A DNA stretch of 64,000 nt from Gemmatimonadota bacterium (GTDB lineage: Bacteria; JAAXHH01): the NCBI GenBank assembly GCA_026705925.1, contig JAPOZT010000004.1, positions 167,347 to 231,346 of the forward strand, in the 5' to 3' direction. Position numbers and translations under genes: made by a program. Position 1 is the stretch's first letter; every line of letters begins with the position of its first letter. Of this stretch, positions 26,903-35,723 are shown one piece after another. Below the pieces are notes generated by a model. The model was not told where the DNA came from. It saw nothing but the letters and a program-made list of their open reading frames with translations, and made no database searches.

Positions 26903-28704
26903 CAGCCGGACTCCGGAAAAAGATCGAGTGCGTGGTAATCCCTCTGCAGCGTTTCTATCCGTTCTGTCGCGTCCTCCGGGTGTTGAAGCGGCCTGCTGCG
27001 GGTGTCGATGATCACGCCCAGGGGGCCGCTCCGAACGGTACGGGCGACGGTCACGCCCCGTCCGGCGCCGGCGTCGAACCCGCGGGACGGCGAGACCTCC
27101 AGGGCGACCTCCTCCGCCTCACCGGCCGGAATCGCGACCAGTTCGCCCACGGCCGCCTCGTGCGTCCATTCCGCGTCGTCCGTCCTCGCCTTTACGGTCG
27201 CGCACGGGGCGCCGGGCGATCCGGTACCCACGGGTGCGACGCACGGACCGAGATGGACGAGGCAGTCCCGGTCGAAGACCTCCAGCGCCGCGGTTTCATG
27301 TACGGTCGACAGCACGCCCAGGTGGGGCATCATGAAGATGCTGTCCACCGCCAGGTTCGTGATGCCCTCGGGCTGGAAGGCGTCCACCATCATCAGCGCG
27401 GCCTGCGCCCGGCTCGGTGCGTGGGAGAGCACGCCCCCACTGCCGATAATCAGGTCCAGGTTCAGCAGGTCGACCAGGGTCCGGCCGCCGGTCTGCTGGT
27501 CGAAGGTGTCCGATATCGTTCGAAGCTGTTGCACGCCCTTCAACTCGACGGCGAAGTTCCTGTGCTGTTCGAAGGCCAGCCGCAGGGCCTCGCGGGCTAC
27601 GGCCTGCTCGATGATCAGCTCCTCCATAGTCTGGGGGATGCTGGTGGGCCGGATCATCTTGTTGCCCATGCGGTCCTTCAGGTCGGCGTCGGACATCTCA
27701 AAGGGCAGCCAGCGGGCGATGTTCTCCAGCCCTGCCTCCGTCAACACGTTGGAAATGCTGTAGCTCATGCCGAGATTGGCGCTGACTGTCCGGTTGAACG
27801 CGCCGCCGAAGACCGAAAACACGTCGGTGGTCGCGCCGCCGATATCGACACCCAGCACGTCGATGCCACTTCGTTCCGCCACGACCCGCACCATCCGCCC
27901 CACGGCACCGGGCGTGGGCATGATCGGCACGTGGGTCCATGCCATCAGGTCGCCGTATCCGGGTGCCTGGGCCATCACGTGTTCCATGAACAGGGTGTGG
28001 ATCTGTTCCCGGGCGGGGCCCAGGTTCTCCGCTTCGAGCACGGGCCGCAGGTTGTCCACCTGGCTGAGTTCCGTCCGTTCGGTCAGGATCCGGGCAATGT
28101 CTTCGCGGGCGTCGGCGTTCCCGGCATAGATGACCGGCAGGTCGTAACCGCTGCCCAGCCGGGGTCTCGGGTCCGCCGCGGCGATCAGTTCGGCCATCTC
28201 GACCACGTGGGATTTCGTGCCTCCGTCCACGCCGCCGGACAGCAGGATCATGTCCGGCCGCAACTGGCGTATGCGTTCGATGCGCTCGTGGGGCAGACGC
28301 CCGTCGTTGGACGCCAGGGTTTCCATGACGATGGCGCCCGCGCCGAGGGCCGCCCGTTCGGCACTCTCGGCGGTCATGCTCTTGACCACGCCGGCCACCA
28401 TCATCTGGAGCCCGCCGCCGGCGCTGCTCGTCGAGACGTAGATGTCCACCCCTCGGCCGCCCTCGGCGGGCGACACGATCCGTTCTCCGTCGAGGATTTC
28501 TCGGCCGGACTGCTCCTCCACTTCGCGCACCGCGTTGAGGACGCCCCGCGTGACGTCCTCGAAGGGCGCTTCCACGGTCGTCGGCGCCTCGCCGCGAACG
28601 ACGAGCCGGTACGCGCCGTCGCGTCGCTCGATCAGGATGGCCTTGGTGGTCGTGCTGCCGCAGTCCGTGGCCAGGATGACGTTGATTTCTGTTGGAAGGG
28701 ACAT
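26902..28704 (-). CDS. Glutamate mutase L (GlmL/MutL)-type ASKHA ATPase (cluster gene 2)
   Basis: 600 aa with actin/Hsp70/sugar-kinase-like ATP-binding motifs: ATDCGSTTTKAILIERRDG (phosphate 1), GIDVLGVDIGGATTDVFSVF (phosphate 2), and an adenosine-type LDLIIGSGGVLSHAP. YVSTSSAGGGLQMMVAGVVK and MILLSGGVDGGTKSHVVEMA are typical of the GlmL/MutL family. Known relatives sit between the subunits of B12-dependent glutamate mutase and are thought to act as chaperone or reactivase. No mutase subunit is in this window. It is instead locked by overlapping codons to a barrel-sandwich protein and several membrane proteins, suggesting an ATP-driven envelope or transport function (inference). It is unrelated to mismatch-repair MutL. 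Confidence 0.85.
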   Translation of the reverse strand: MSLPTEINVILATDCGSTTTKAILIERRDGAYRLVVRGEAPTTVEAPFEDVTRGVLNAVREVEEQSGREILDGERIVSPAEGGRGVDIYVSTSSAGGGLQMMVAGVVKSMTAESAERAALGAGAIVMETLASNDGRLPHERIERIRQLRPDMILLSGGVDGGTKSHVVEMAELIAAADPRPRLGSGYDLPVIYAGNADAREDIARILTERTELSQVDNLRPVLEAENLGPAREQIHTLFMEHVMAQAPGYGDLMAWTHVPIMPTPGAVGRMVRVVAERSGIDVLGVDIGGATTDVFSVFGGAFNRTVSANLGMSYSISNVLTEAGLENIARWLPFEMSDADLKDRMGNKMIRPTSIPQTMEELIIEQAVAREALRLAFEQHRNFAVELKGVQQLRTISDTFDQQTGGRTLVDLLNLDLIIGSGGVLSHAPSRAQAALMMVDAFQPEGITNLAVDSIFMMPHLGVLSTVHETAALEVFDRDCLVHLGPCVAPVGTGSPGAPCATVKARTDDAEWTHEAAVGELVAIPAGEAEEVALEVSPSRGFDAGAGRGVTVARTVRSGPLGVIIDTRSRPLQHPEDATERIETLQRDYHALDLFPESG

Positions 28705-28707
28705 GGA

Positions 28708-28733
28708 GTCAGTTTGCCGTGTCAGTTTGCCAT
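28708..28733. repeat. 13-bp tandem duplication at a gene junction
   Basis: Two copies of gtcagtttgccRt occur back to back. One carries the stop codon of the 97-aa protein and the other fills the 17-base gap before the GlmL-like ATG. It is another example of repeats forming exactly at gene ends. Confidence 0.85.
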
Positions 28734-29015
28734 GTCTTCCGCCCCTGAGGCGTGATGCTCTATGCGCTGGATCAGGAATTCCACGTTCTCCCGGCGCTCG
28801 ATGGCCTCGGCGATCCGGTCGTAGTCCGACGCGTCCACCACCATGTGAATGAAGGGACTCAGGAAAGCCATGAACTGGCCGCCCAGAAACGAGAGCGGCT
28901 TCATGGATTCAAGGAAGAGGATCGCGGGCGCGGTGAGCTCGCGCGCAGCTATGGCCTCGGCGATCCGGTCGAGCAGGGCCTGCTGCTCCGCCAGGGTTTC
29001 TGATGACTCAGGCAA
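28722..29015 (-). CDS. Small conserved-looking helical protein (cluster gene 1)
   Basis: 97 aa, probably a TTG start at 29015; no strong ribosome site is visible. It consists of an N-terminal helix (LLDRIAEAIAARELTAPAIL), a hydrophobic middle (FLGGQFMAFLSPFIHMVV), and a C-terminal charged helix (YDRIAEAIERRENVEFLIQR). The hydrophobic middle could dip into the membrane. It is 17 bases upstream of the GlmL-like ATPase and 17 bases after the dioxygenase gene. No characterised family is recognised. It is most likely an accessory or assembly subunit of the cluster. Confidence 0.65.
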   Translation of the reverse strand: MPESSETLAEQQALLDRIAEAIAARELTAPAILFLESMKPLSFLGGQFMAFLSPFIHMVVDASDYDRIAEAIERRENVEFLIQRIEHHASGAEDMAN

Positions 29016-29032
29016 TGTACCGATAACCTTGC

Positions 29033-29884
29033 TCAGTTTACCACGAACTCCCGGCCCGCATGTTCAGCGATCCATTCGCGCAGCGGGATATCTTCTGGAA
29101 GAGGCGAGGTATAGCCGTGACCGCCCGAGGGTCCGGCGCCCAGGAGTTGCCGGCGGATGGGGTCGCAGCGGTCCATGTAGTGGTCCACCGTCATGTTGTC
29201 CCGGGGACGCAGCCAGCGGTAACTGTAGCCGTAGAACAACACTTTGCGGGTAATATCGGAGTAGTTGATCCCGGATGCGTGCCAGAGACGGCGATCGAAG
29301 AACACGGCGTCGCCGGCCGCGGCCTGGATCGGAACGGCGCCTTCCGGATCCAGTTCGGCGTTTTCGGGAAAATCGATCGCCTCGCATTGGTGGCTGCCCG
29401 GTATGGCGTGGAAGTTGCCCCGGTCGGTCGCCGTGCAGTCGCTCAGGAAGAAGGCCACTTTCAGCGACACCCGCGGACGGGGCTTGGTCTCCAGGTCGAT
29501 ATTGAGCCTGCCGCTGTCCTGGTGCCAGCCCAAGCGCCGTTTTTTTGGCTTCTGGTCCGCCGGCGACGGCGGCGAAACGATTAAGTGGGAATGGTACAAC
29601 TGGATGTGCCAACCGAGAATGCCCCAGACCTTGGGGAAGGTCTTCGGCCAGTCGAGCAGTTCCAGCAGCAGGTCGTCCCGGCCGATGATGTCGAAGTGGT
29701 TCTTGATACTATAGGGGCCGCCCCCCATGTTCGGACGGCGCTCGGCATCGATGCGGTCCGCGATCCGACCCAGTGCTTCGACCATGTCGCCCGGCAAGAC
29801 GCTCTCCACGATGAAAAAACCCTGTTCATCGAAGCGTCGCTGCTCTTCGTCCGTCAGACAGTAGGCAAGACAGGAAGGGTCCAT
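29033..29884 (-). CDS. Phytanoyl-CoA dioxygenase (PhyH) family protein
   Basis: Fe(II)/2-oxoglutarate-dependent oxygenase. The facial triad is visible: His and Asp in LGWHQDSGRLN and the distal His in RRLWHASGINYSD. The 2-oxoglutarate Arg is likely in DITRKVLFYGYSYRW. Start ATG 29884 (MDPSCLAYCLTDEEQ) gives 283 aa; the frame is open to 29908. The substrate is unknown. It ends 17 bases before the seven-gene cluster, in the same direction, so it may be cotranscribed, though its biochemistry gives no obvious link. Confidence 0.88.
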   Translation of the reverse strand: MDPSCLAYCLTDEEQRRFDEQGFFIVESVLPGDMVEALGRIADRIDAERRPNMGGGPYSIKNHFDIIGRDDLLLELLDWPKTFPKVWGILGWHIQLYHSHLIVSPPSPADQKPKKRRLGWHQDSGRLNIDLETKPRPRVSLKVAFFLSDCTATDRGNFHAIPGSHQCEAIDFPENAELDPEGAVPIQAAAGDAVFFDRRLWHASGINYSDITRKVLFYGYSYRWLRPRDNMTVDHYMDRCDPIRRQLLGAGPSGGHGYTSPLPEDIPLREWIAEHAGREFVVN

Positions 29885-29969
29885 GGCGGGGCTCCGGGTT
29901 CGAAACACCTGAACTTCGCGTAACGTGCTTGTATTTTCTTAATGATTCACCACCTGATGGTCAACAACT

Positions 29970-31583
29970 TTAAGGACCAGGGCGGACCACGAACTTTGCC
30001 CGGATCTCGGGACTTTCTTTGTACCCGATCCGAATCGCTCGCGCCCTTACCAGGTACTCACCTGCATCAAGACGCAGCGGTTCGGTATACAACAGCCAGT
30101 GGGGGTCATCCCCCGTCTGGAGCGTGTAAGCGATGGAAGCGCCCTGCGTGGCACAGTGAAGCTGCAGCAGTACCGGGCCTTCGAACGAGCCGCCCTCCAG
30201 CGCAGGATCGATCCCGGGACTAACACCGCATACGGGCACGCAGACCACGGGGGCGGTCTCAGGCTGACGGCCGTCCGGATACCAGTTCCGGACCATCTCG
30301 CTTTCAGGGATGCGGCCCATGTCCCCCACTTCTTCGATCCATGCATCGAGCGCTTCGCGCATCCGCTCCAGGTCGCCGCGGATCCGGGGATTGCCTGCCA
30401 GGTTGTGAACTTCAAGGGGATCGGCCACCGTGTCGTAAAACTCCTCGACAGGCCGGGGGTACCGGAACAGGGCCGACTGCGCCTCATCCAGACCGTCTTC
30501 CAGGTGCAGCCGCCAGATCTCCTGCATGATCGGATGGCGGTTTCGATAGGGAATCCAGGAAAGATAGGGCAGATCCGGCCGGTAGTTGCGGATGTACTTG
30601 TACCGCCCGTCCCGAACGGCCCGGACCATGTCGTAGGACACGTCGTGGCGGTCCCGGCTGGCGAAGACGTATTCGCGCGGCGGGCGTGCCTGCTCTCCGA
30701 GAAAGGCGCGGCCCTGGATATGGTGCGGGATTTCGACGCCGACCAGGGACAGCATCGTGGGTCCCAGGTCGATCGTGCTGACCAGGTCTTCGCTTACCCG
30801 CCCGCCTTCCATGTCCGGTCCCCGCGCGATGAGCGGCACGTGAATGCCCGCGTCATAAGGCCAGCGCTTGCCCCGGGGCAAGGGTCCGTGGTCGCTCCAG
30901 TTGAAGACATAGGTGCTCCCGGCGAGGCCGTCTTCTTCCAGTTGCTCCAGTAGCGTGCCGAATTCCCGGTCGTTGTGGGCGATATGGGTGTACATGCGGG
31001 CCAGGGCCTCCCTGACCTTCGGCGTGTCGGGCAGGTGGGGCGGCGGCTCGATGGCTGCGGGATCGAACTCGGGCGAAGGGCACTTTTCCGGCCACATCCC
31101 GCTCTCATGGCTGCGCATGAGGTTGAAGACCGCGAAGAAGGGCTGGTCCGGATCAGGCCGGTTTCGCCAGTGGGCCGCGTCGCCCTGGTCGTCCCAGGCC
31201 GTCAGCGGCGGCTCGAACTGGTAGTCGGTCTTGAAGTTGTTCGTGCAGTAGTAGCCCGCAGCCCGCAGGTATTCTGTGAAGCACTTGACGTAGTGGGGCG
31301 GAACCGCGGAGTAGGGCGTGGGCAACTCGGGTACAGCGGGGTCGGCGTGGGTGGTCCGCATGTGGTGCGTGCCGATGGAGGTGGCGTACATTCCGGTAAT
31401 GATCGCAGAGCGGGCCGGTGCGCATACGCCGGACGTGGAGAAACAGTTCGTCCACCGGCATCCCTGGGCCGCGAAGCGGTCCACGTTCGGCGTGTGGGCC
31501 ACCGGGTCGCCGTAGCAGCCGTAGTAAGGGCCGGTGTCCTCGAAGGAGATCCACAGGATGTTGAGTCTGGACTGGGAAGGCAC
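29970..31583 (-). CDS. Type I sulfatase with C-terminal chitobiase-like domain
   Basis: Formylglycine sulfatase, 537 aa, GTG start. N-terminal NILWISFEDTGPYYGCYGD provides metal-binding Asp residues. The maturation motif is CAPAR in STSGVCAPARSAIITGMY, a C-x-P-x-R type needing a formylglycine-generating enzyme. A second metal site is in YVFNWSDHGPLPRGKR. After the catalytic domain, about 90 residues (EGGSFEGPVLLQLHC to the end) resemble a chitobiase/beta-hexosaminidase C-terminal-type beta domain, often linked to carbohydrate enzymes. No signal peptide is evident, so it may act in the cytoplasm on imported sulfated sugars or esters. The substrate is unknown. Confidence 0.9.
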   Translation of the reverse strand: MPSQSRLNILWISFEDTGPYYGCYGDPVAHTPNVDRFAAQGCRWTNCFSTSGVCAPARSAIITGMYATSIGTHHMRTTHADPAVPELPTPYSAVPPHYVKCFTEYLRAAGYYCTNNFKTDYQFEPPLTAWDDQGDAAHWRNRPDPDQPFFAVFNLMRSHESGMWPEKCPSPEFDPAAIEPPPHLPDTPKVREALARMYTHIAHNDREFGTLLEQLEEDGLAGSTYVFNWSDHGPLPRGKRWPYDAGIHVPLIARGPDMEGGRVSEDLVSTIDLGPTMLSLVGVEIPHHIQGRAFLGEQARPPREYVFASRDRHDVSYDMVRAVRDGRYKYIRNYRPDLPYLSWIPYRNRHPIMQEIWRLHLEDGLDEAQSALFRYPRPVEEFYDTVADPLEVHNLAGNPRIRGDLERMREALDAWIEEVGDMGRIPESEMVRNWYPDGRQPETAPVVCVPVCGVSPGIDPALEGGSFEGPVLLQLHCATQGASIAYTLQTGDDPHWLLYTEPLRLDAGEYLVRARAIRIGYKESPEIRAKFVVRPGP

Positions 31584-31665
31584 GGGGTCCTCGCGTCTAG
31601 CCCGTGTATCAAACTAACGAAATGAGATAGCAAGCCATGGAAATCACCACTGTCCTACGTCCCGA

Positions 31666-32769
31666 TCACAATCCCGTCACCGTCTCCCCGGCCAGTTGGT
31701 CGACGACCGCCTTCAGATCACCGGTTTCATCAAAGGTACTGAGCTGTCGGTCCGCGCTGCTTCCCTGCTCGAGCATGACCCGGATGTACTCGATCTCCTC
31801 CCGGACACCGAGAGGGTCCACGACATCGTCCAGGATCTCCAGCAGTTCCTCGATGAGGTCCCGAACGGGCACTTCCTCTTCCTTGCCGAAGTCGACCAGG
31901 TTCCCGTCGAGCCCATCCTTTATCGCACGCCACTTGTTCTCAGCCACCAGATCGCGCCGGTAGTACCGCCACGACTGGTTTTCGCGCCGAAGTGTAATGA
32001 GCTTGGCCGCGACCGCCCGGACCAGCGCCACAACGGCCACCACTTCGTCGATGCTGGTAATACAGTCGCAGATACGCAGTTCGATCGTTGGGAAGCGGGG
32101 ATGGGGCCTTACGTCCCACCAGATCTTCGTGGGTTCGTCCATGCAGCCGGTCTTGATCATTGTCTGAATGAAATGGTCGTACTCGGCGGCCGAGTCGAAA
32201 CGATCCGGGATACCCGTCCTCGGCAACTCGGAGAACACGATGCTGCGGTAGGACTTGAGCCCCGTGTTGTCCCCCATCCAGAAGGGGGACGAAGACGACA
32301 GGGCCAGGATGTGGGGCAGGAAATAGCCGATCTGGTTCATGGTGTCGATGCGCAGTTCCCGGTCGGGAATGCCGACGTGGATGTGCATGCCGAAGATGAG
32401 CAGGCGGCGGGCGACGTACTGCAGGTCGGCGACCAGGCTGCGATACCGGTCTTTCTCGGTGATTTCCTGCTCCTGCCAGCGGGAAAAGGGATGGGTGCCG
32501 GCCGCCACGATCCGGTGGCCGCTCTTTTCCGCGATTTCGGACACCATGCTACGTAGCCGGGCGATCTCCCTTCGGACTTCCTTGATGTCCCTGCAGACCT
32601 CGGTACCCATTTCCACCTGGGACTGAAGGAATTCCGGCTTGACCTGGTCGCGAAAGACCCGCTTCCCCTTTTCGAGAAACTCGGAGATGTAGGAAGTCAG
32701 TTCCCGCGACTCGGGATCGATGATCTGGTATTCCTCTTCGACACCGAGGGTCATTTCTTCGAGGTTCAT
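31666..32769 (-). CDS. Carboxylate-amine ligase, GCS2 (YbdK-like) family
   Basis: 367-aa ATP-dependent ligase of the glutamate-cysteine ligase 2 family. N-terminal MTLGVEEEYQIIDPESREL is the signature, with QVEMGTEVCRDI, GMHIHVGIPDREL and FPTIELRICDC downstream. YbdK-type enzymes have weak gamma-glutamylcysteine ligase activity; the physiological substrate is unclear. The C-terminal part is acidic (LIEELLEILDDVVDP). It is 82 bases from the sulfatase start, same strand. Confidence 0.9.
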   Translation of the reverse strand: MNLEEMTLGVEEEYQIIDPESRELTSYISEFLEKGKRVFRDQVKPEFLQSQVEMGTEVCRDIKEVRREIARLRSMVSEIAEKSGHRIVAAGTHPFSRWQEQEITEKDRYRSLVADLQYVARRLLIFGMHIHVGIPDRELRIDTMNQIGYFLPHILALSSSSPFWMGDNTGLKSYRSIVFSELPRTGIPDRFDSAAEYDHFIQTMIKTGCMDEPTKIWWDVRPHPRFPTIELRICDCITSIDEVVAVVALVRAVAAKLITLRRENQSWRYYRRDLVAENKWRAIKDGLDGNLVDFGKEEEVPVRDLIEELLEILDDVVDPLGVREEIEYIRVMLEQGSSADRQLSTFDETGDLKAVVDQLAGETVTGL

Positions 32770-32832
32770 GGCACGAGCCGTTCCAGGTATTCGGGTCCGG
32801 TCAATGGACCGCTGGTTATCTCTGTTGGCTGC

Positions 32833-32860
32833 TAAGGGTTTACGGTTAAGGGTTTACGGC
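32833..32860. repeat. 14-bp tandem duplication
   Basis: Two adjacent copies of taagggtttacggY lie in the 104-base gap upstream of the GCS2 ligase. Confidence 0.85.
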
Positions 32861-32873
32861 TACGGATTGACTG

Positions 32874-33305
32874 TTATGCACGCGACCTTCGCGATCCGAA
32901 CCAGGCGCCCACGGCCCCGATCAGCGGGTTGAGCCAGTTGAACCATGCCGGATGAACGGCCCCCGCGGTCGCCTCCATCATCGACACATCGTCGGGACGC
33001 GGTCCTGCCGGCATTTCCACCGGCGTCAGGGCCCTCACCACCCCGAACACGATCACGAGGCCGATCAGGATCGTGGCGGCCCTGGCATCGGGCGCGATTC
33101 TGGCACAGACTTTTCCTCCGGCACACGCCCCCACAAACCCCAGCACGAGCGATCCGAGCGCCCAGCCGACAGGCACTTCCCACGAACCCGGCTGGAAAGC
33201 GCCCGTGGGTCCCACGGCCACCCACAGCAGCGAGAAGAGTACGAAGAGTACGGCGGCCATGACAACGTAGCCGACGATGGCCGCGAGGATGTTCCTGAGC
33301 ATCAT
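32874..33305 (-). CDS. Small four-helix membrane protein, function unknown
   Basis: 143 aa with about four hydrophobic stretches: NILAAIVGYVVMAAVLFVLF, VGWALGSLVLGFVGACAGG, ATILIGLVIVFGVVRAL and WLNPLIGAVGAWFGSRR. A strong ggagg precedes the ATGATG start. No family is recognised and neighbours give no clue. Confidence 0.75.
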   Translation of the reverse strand: MMLRNILAAIVGYVVMAAVLFVLFSLLWVAVGPTGAFQPGSWEVPVGWALGSLVLGFVGACAGGKVCARIAPDARAATILIGLVIVFGVVRALTPVEMPAGPRPDDVSMMEATAGAVHPAWFNWLNPLIGAVGAWFGSRRSRA

Positions 33306-33368
33306 GTTCCTCCCTTAAAACGAGCATCATGCCCGTGGACCAGGATGGTCGACGGGGCTATGCGATCG

Positions 33369-33764
33369 TCACGCCTGATCCTTCTGCGCCATAATCTGGA
33401 TCAAATTGCCGCAGGTATCGTCGAAGGCGGCAATAACAACGTCCCCGGCATCCGTAGGCGGCTGTACGAATCGCACACCCTTTGCCACGAGCCGCTCGTG
33501 TTCGGCTTCGACGTTGTCGACCGTGAAGGCGGTCCAGGGGATACTGTCCTCCACGAGCGCCTTCTTGAACGGTCGCATCGGGGGATAGGCGTCAGGTTCG
33601 AGCACCAGCTCCGTTCCATCCGGATCATCCTCGGATACCAGGGTGATCCAGGAATGTTCTCCCAGGGGTATGTTGTGCTTCAACTGGAAGCCCAGGGTTT
33701 CCGTGTAAAAACGAAGCGCCTTCTGCTGGTCATCTACCGTGACACTGGTGTGTGTGATTCTCAT
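33369..33764 (-). CDS. VOC superfamily (glyoxalase/bleomycin resistance-like) protein
   Basis: 131 aa with the paired beta-alpha-beta-beta-beta layout of vicinal-oxygen-chelate proteins: MRITHTSVTVDDQQKALRFY, TETLGFQLKHNIPLG, TAFTVDNVEAEHERLVAKGV and FDDTCGNLIQIMAQ. The first-strand His and the C-terminal region could bind metal. Enzymatic activity cannot be assigned. The ribosome site is gaggagg before the ATG. Confidence 0.85.
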   Translation of the reverse strand: MRITHTSVTVDDQQKALRFYTETLGFQLKHNIPLGEHSWITLVSEDDPDGTELVLEPDAYPPMRPFKKALVEDSIPWTAFTVDNVEAEHERLVAKGVRFVQPPTDAGDVVIAAFDDTCGNLIQIMAQKDQA

Positions 33765-33810
33765 TGCTCGATGTCCTCCTCTGTTGGGTATGAAGCGTGA
33801 GCCCGTGAAA

Positions 33811-34824
33811 CTAAGGGGTATTTAAAACCACGGGCTGCCCCGCGTCAATGGATGCGTGTACGGCGTCGATGACCCGCATGTTGCCCAGGCTGTTTTCCGG
33901 TGGAATCCGGTGCGGCCGGCCGGATTCGAGGCAGTCGCAAAGGTGCCGCAGTTGATTAGTGAATTGAAAGACGGGGGCGAACCGGATGGTTCTTTCTTCC
34001 CCGTCGTTTTTTCGGATTTCCAGCGCGACCGGGTGATCTTCGTTGTTCCAGGCCATGTCCATCCGCATATAGCCGTCCGTACCGAACACCTCGAACTCCT
34101 GGGAACTATGGAACCGGAAGGAAAAGGCGCATTGCGCGCTGATCTCGCCGGGGAACTCGAGTTGCGCCAGGACAGACTCGGGCACCCGGGACCGCTCGCC
34201 GTAGTGTCCGCGCGCATGGACCCGTTCCGGTTCGCCGCCCGCGATGAACCGGGCGTGGTGTATGCAGTAGCAGCCCAGGTCGTAGGTGGCGCCGCCGCGC
34301 TTGTCCCTGTTGAACCGCCAGTTGTAATCCGGCCTCAGGTTACCGGGATCCACCGCGGCCGTAAAGGTGCTGCGGATCAGTTTGACCTTGCCGATCTCGC
34401 CGGCTTCGATAAGCTCCTTCGCCCTGAGATGGCACGGGTGGTGGCGGAACTTGAAGGCCTCGGCGAGCAGGACGCCATGGTCCCGCGCGGCCGCGATCAT
34501 GGCTTCGCACTCGGCCGCCGTCGAACTGATGGGTTTCTCGCAGAGAATCGCCCTGACCCGACCGGTCCGCGCGGTCCGGATACTGAGATCCGCGTGGGAA
34601 TCGCCCCAGGTACAGACGGAAAGGATGTCAATTTCCTCTTCCCGCAACATGCGCTCCAGGTCCGTGTAGCGGCGGGTGACCCCGAAGGTCTCGCCGAACC
34701 GGTCCGCCGCTGCCTCCGAGACATCGCAGATCGCGGCGAGTTCCGCTTCGGGCGCTTCCCGGGCTGCCCTGCCGTGGCAGTGCGCGATGCCGCCCACGCC
34801 GACGATGCCAACCCTGAGGGCCAT
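33811..34824 (-). CDS. Gfo/Idh/MocA family oxidoreductase
   Basis: 337 aa. N-terminal Rossmann fold MALRVGIVGVGGIAHCHGRA; the family Lys motif is CEKPIS, with the catalytic-type YDLGCYCIHHARFIAGG later. NAD(P)-dependent dehydrogenases of this family act on sugars or cyclitols. The ATG at 34824 has a caggag site; the frame stays open for another 180 codons, but that part is antisense to the neighbouring gene. It is 17 bases downstream of the UnbU-like gene and probably in one operon with it. Confidence 0.92.
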   Translation of the reverse strand: MALRVGIVGVGGIAHCHGRAAREAPEAELAAICDVSEAAADRFGETFGVTRRYTDLERMLREEEIDILSVCTWGDSHADLSIRTARTGRVRAILCEKPISSTAAECEAMIAAARDHGVLLAEAFKFRHHPCHLRAKELIEAGEIGKVKLIRSTFTAAVDPGNLRPDYNWRFNRDKRGGATYDLGCYCIHHARFIAGGEPERVHARGHYGERSRVPESVLAQLEFPGEISAQCAFSFRFHSSQEFEVFGTDGYMRMDMAWNNEDHPVALEIRKNDGEERTIRFAPVFQFTNQLRHLCDCLESGRPHRIPPENSLGNMRVIDAVHASIDAGQPVVLNTP

Positions 34825-34841
34825 GTCGATCTCCTGTTTAT

Positions 34842-35723
34842 TCAGGCTGAACGTCTCAGATCGAACATCCTCGCCGCCGGTCCCACCAGGAACAGCGCGT
34901 ACAGCGGCGCGTTTACGATTTCGTAGAGCCGCAGCACCGTTTCCGCCAGCGCCACGAGAAAAGCCACCCCGATGCGGCCGCGGCGCGAGGAGACGGACGT
35001 GGCGGGATCCGTGACCATAAAGAAGGCCATGAGCTGGTACATGGGGCCGGTGATGGGCGCGACTTCGGACAGGAACGGGGTTCCGGTCAACAAGGACCGC
35101 ACGTACGCGAGTGCGACGAAGGACGCGGCGTAGGTGAAGGTAACGTGAAAACGCTTCGCCCGCCAGAGGATGACCGAACCCAGCACCCAGATCACGGCCA
35201 TGGCCCAGAGGTCGTTTCCCCACTGCTCGCTGAGGGCAGCCACGGTCCCGGGCGCCGCAAAGAGCACCACGCAGATGCCCAGGTTGGATGGATTCCACAG
35301 GTGCCGGCCCCTGAAGCGAAGGACGTATTTCGACAGGATGGATAGCAGGCTGGCGATGGCGTAGGGCCACAGGGCAAGCGACCTCAGCAGAATCCCGCAG
35401 CTGATCCCTGTGATGTATGCGCTAGCGGGGTTGAGCCACCGGCCCGTCAGCAGGCGTCCAAGGGCCAGTTCCGCCGCAAGGGCAACGACGATTGCCGTGA
35501 AGAGCTGCGACAGGTCGTGGAGGAATCCCACGTATAGCTGGCCGAAGACCAGGATCAGGGTGATCAGGCCGGAGGACAGGTACCGCGGGTCGATCTGCCA
35601 TCCCGCCCCCTTCGGCGGTCCCGGCGTTGGTTCCTCTGGCGGTCCCGACGACGGTCCCTTCCGATATCCCTTCTGCGATCCCGCGTCGGATCCTGATTCC
35701 GCTGCGTTGGTTACGCCCATCAT
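34842..35723 (-). CDS. UnbU/RnfD-like integral membrane protein
   Basis: About 293 aa from ATGATG at 35723/35720. A polar Pro/Gly-rich N-terminus (GPPEEPTPGPPKG) is followed by about eight to nine transmembrane segments with NPASAYITGISCGILLRSLA and FRGRHLWNPSNLGICVVLFA, typical of the RnfD/NqrB-like family. Homologues beside UnbV-type proteins are called UnbU after enediyne gene clusters. Its start overlaps the stop of the UnbV-like gene. No enediyne polyketide synthase is present, so a role in electron transfer or in handling the UnbV partner is more likely; function is unknown. Confidence 0.78.
   Translation of the reverse strand: MMGVTNAAESGSDAGSQKGYRKGPSSGPPEEPTPGPPKGAGWQIDPRYLSSGLITLILVFGQLYVGFLHDLSQLFTAIVVALAAELALGRLLTGRWLNPASAYITGISCGILLRSLALWPYAIASLLSILSKYVLRFRGRHLWNPSNLGICVVLFAAPGTVAALSEQWGNDLWAMAVIWVLGSVILWRAKRFHVTFTYAASFVALAYVRSLLTGTPFLSEVAPITGPMYQLMAFFMVTDPATSVSSRRGRIGVAFLVALAETVLRLYEIVNAPLYALFLVGPAARMFDLRRSA

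Noticed and set aside
26902..28704. DNA mismatch-repair MutL
   Set aside because: The name is shared, but motifs are ASKHA-type (GSTTTK, GVDIGGATTD), not the GHKL ATPase of mismatch repair.
26884..28755. 623-codon open frame on the plus strand
   Set aside because: Antisense to the GlmL-type ATPase, whose motifs are clear on the other strand.
22393..29015. Rnf or Nqr electron-transport complex
   Set aside because: No Fe-S cysteine motifs, no FMN-attachment site and no RnfD/E-like members in this run; only a superficial sandwich-domain likeness in one gene.
34825..35370. N-terminal extension of the Gfo/Idh frame (180 extra codons)
   Set aside because: Overlaps the UnbU-like gene; the Rossmann start MALRVGIVG at 34824 has its own ribosome site.
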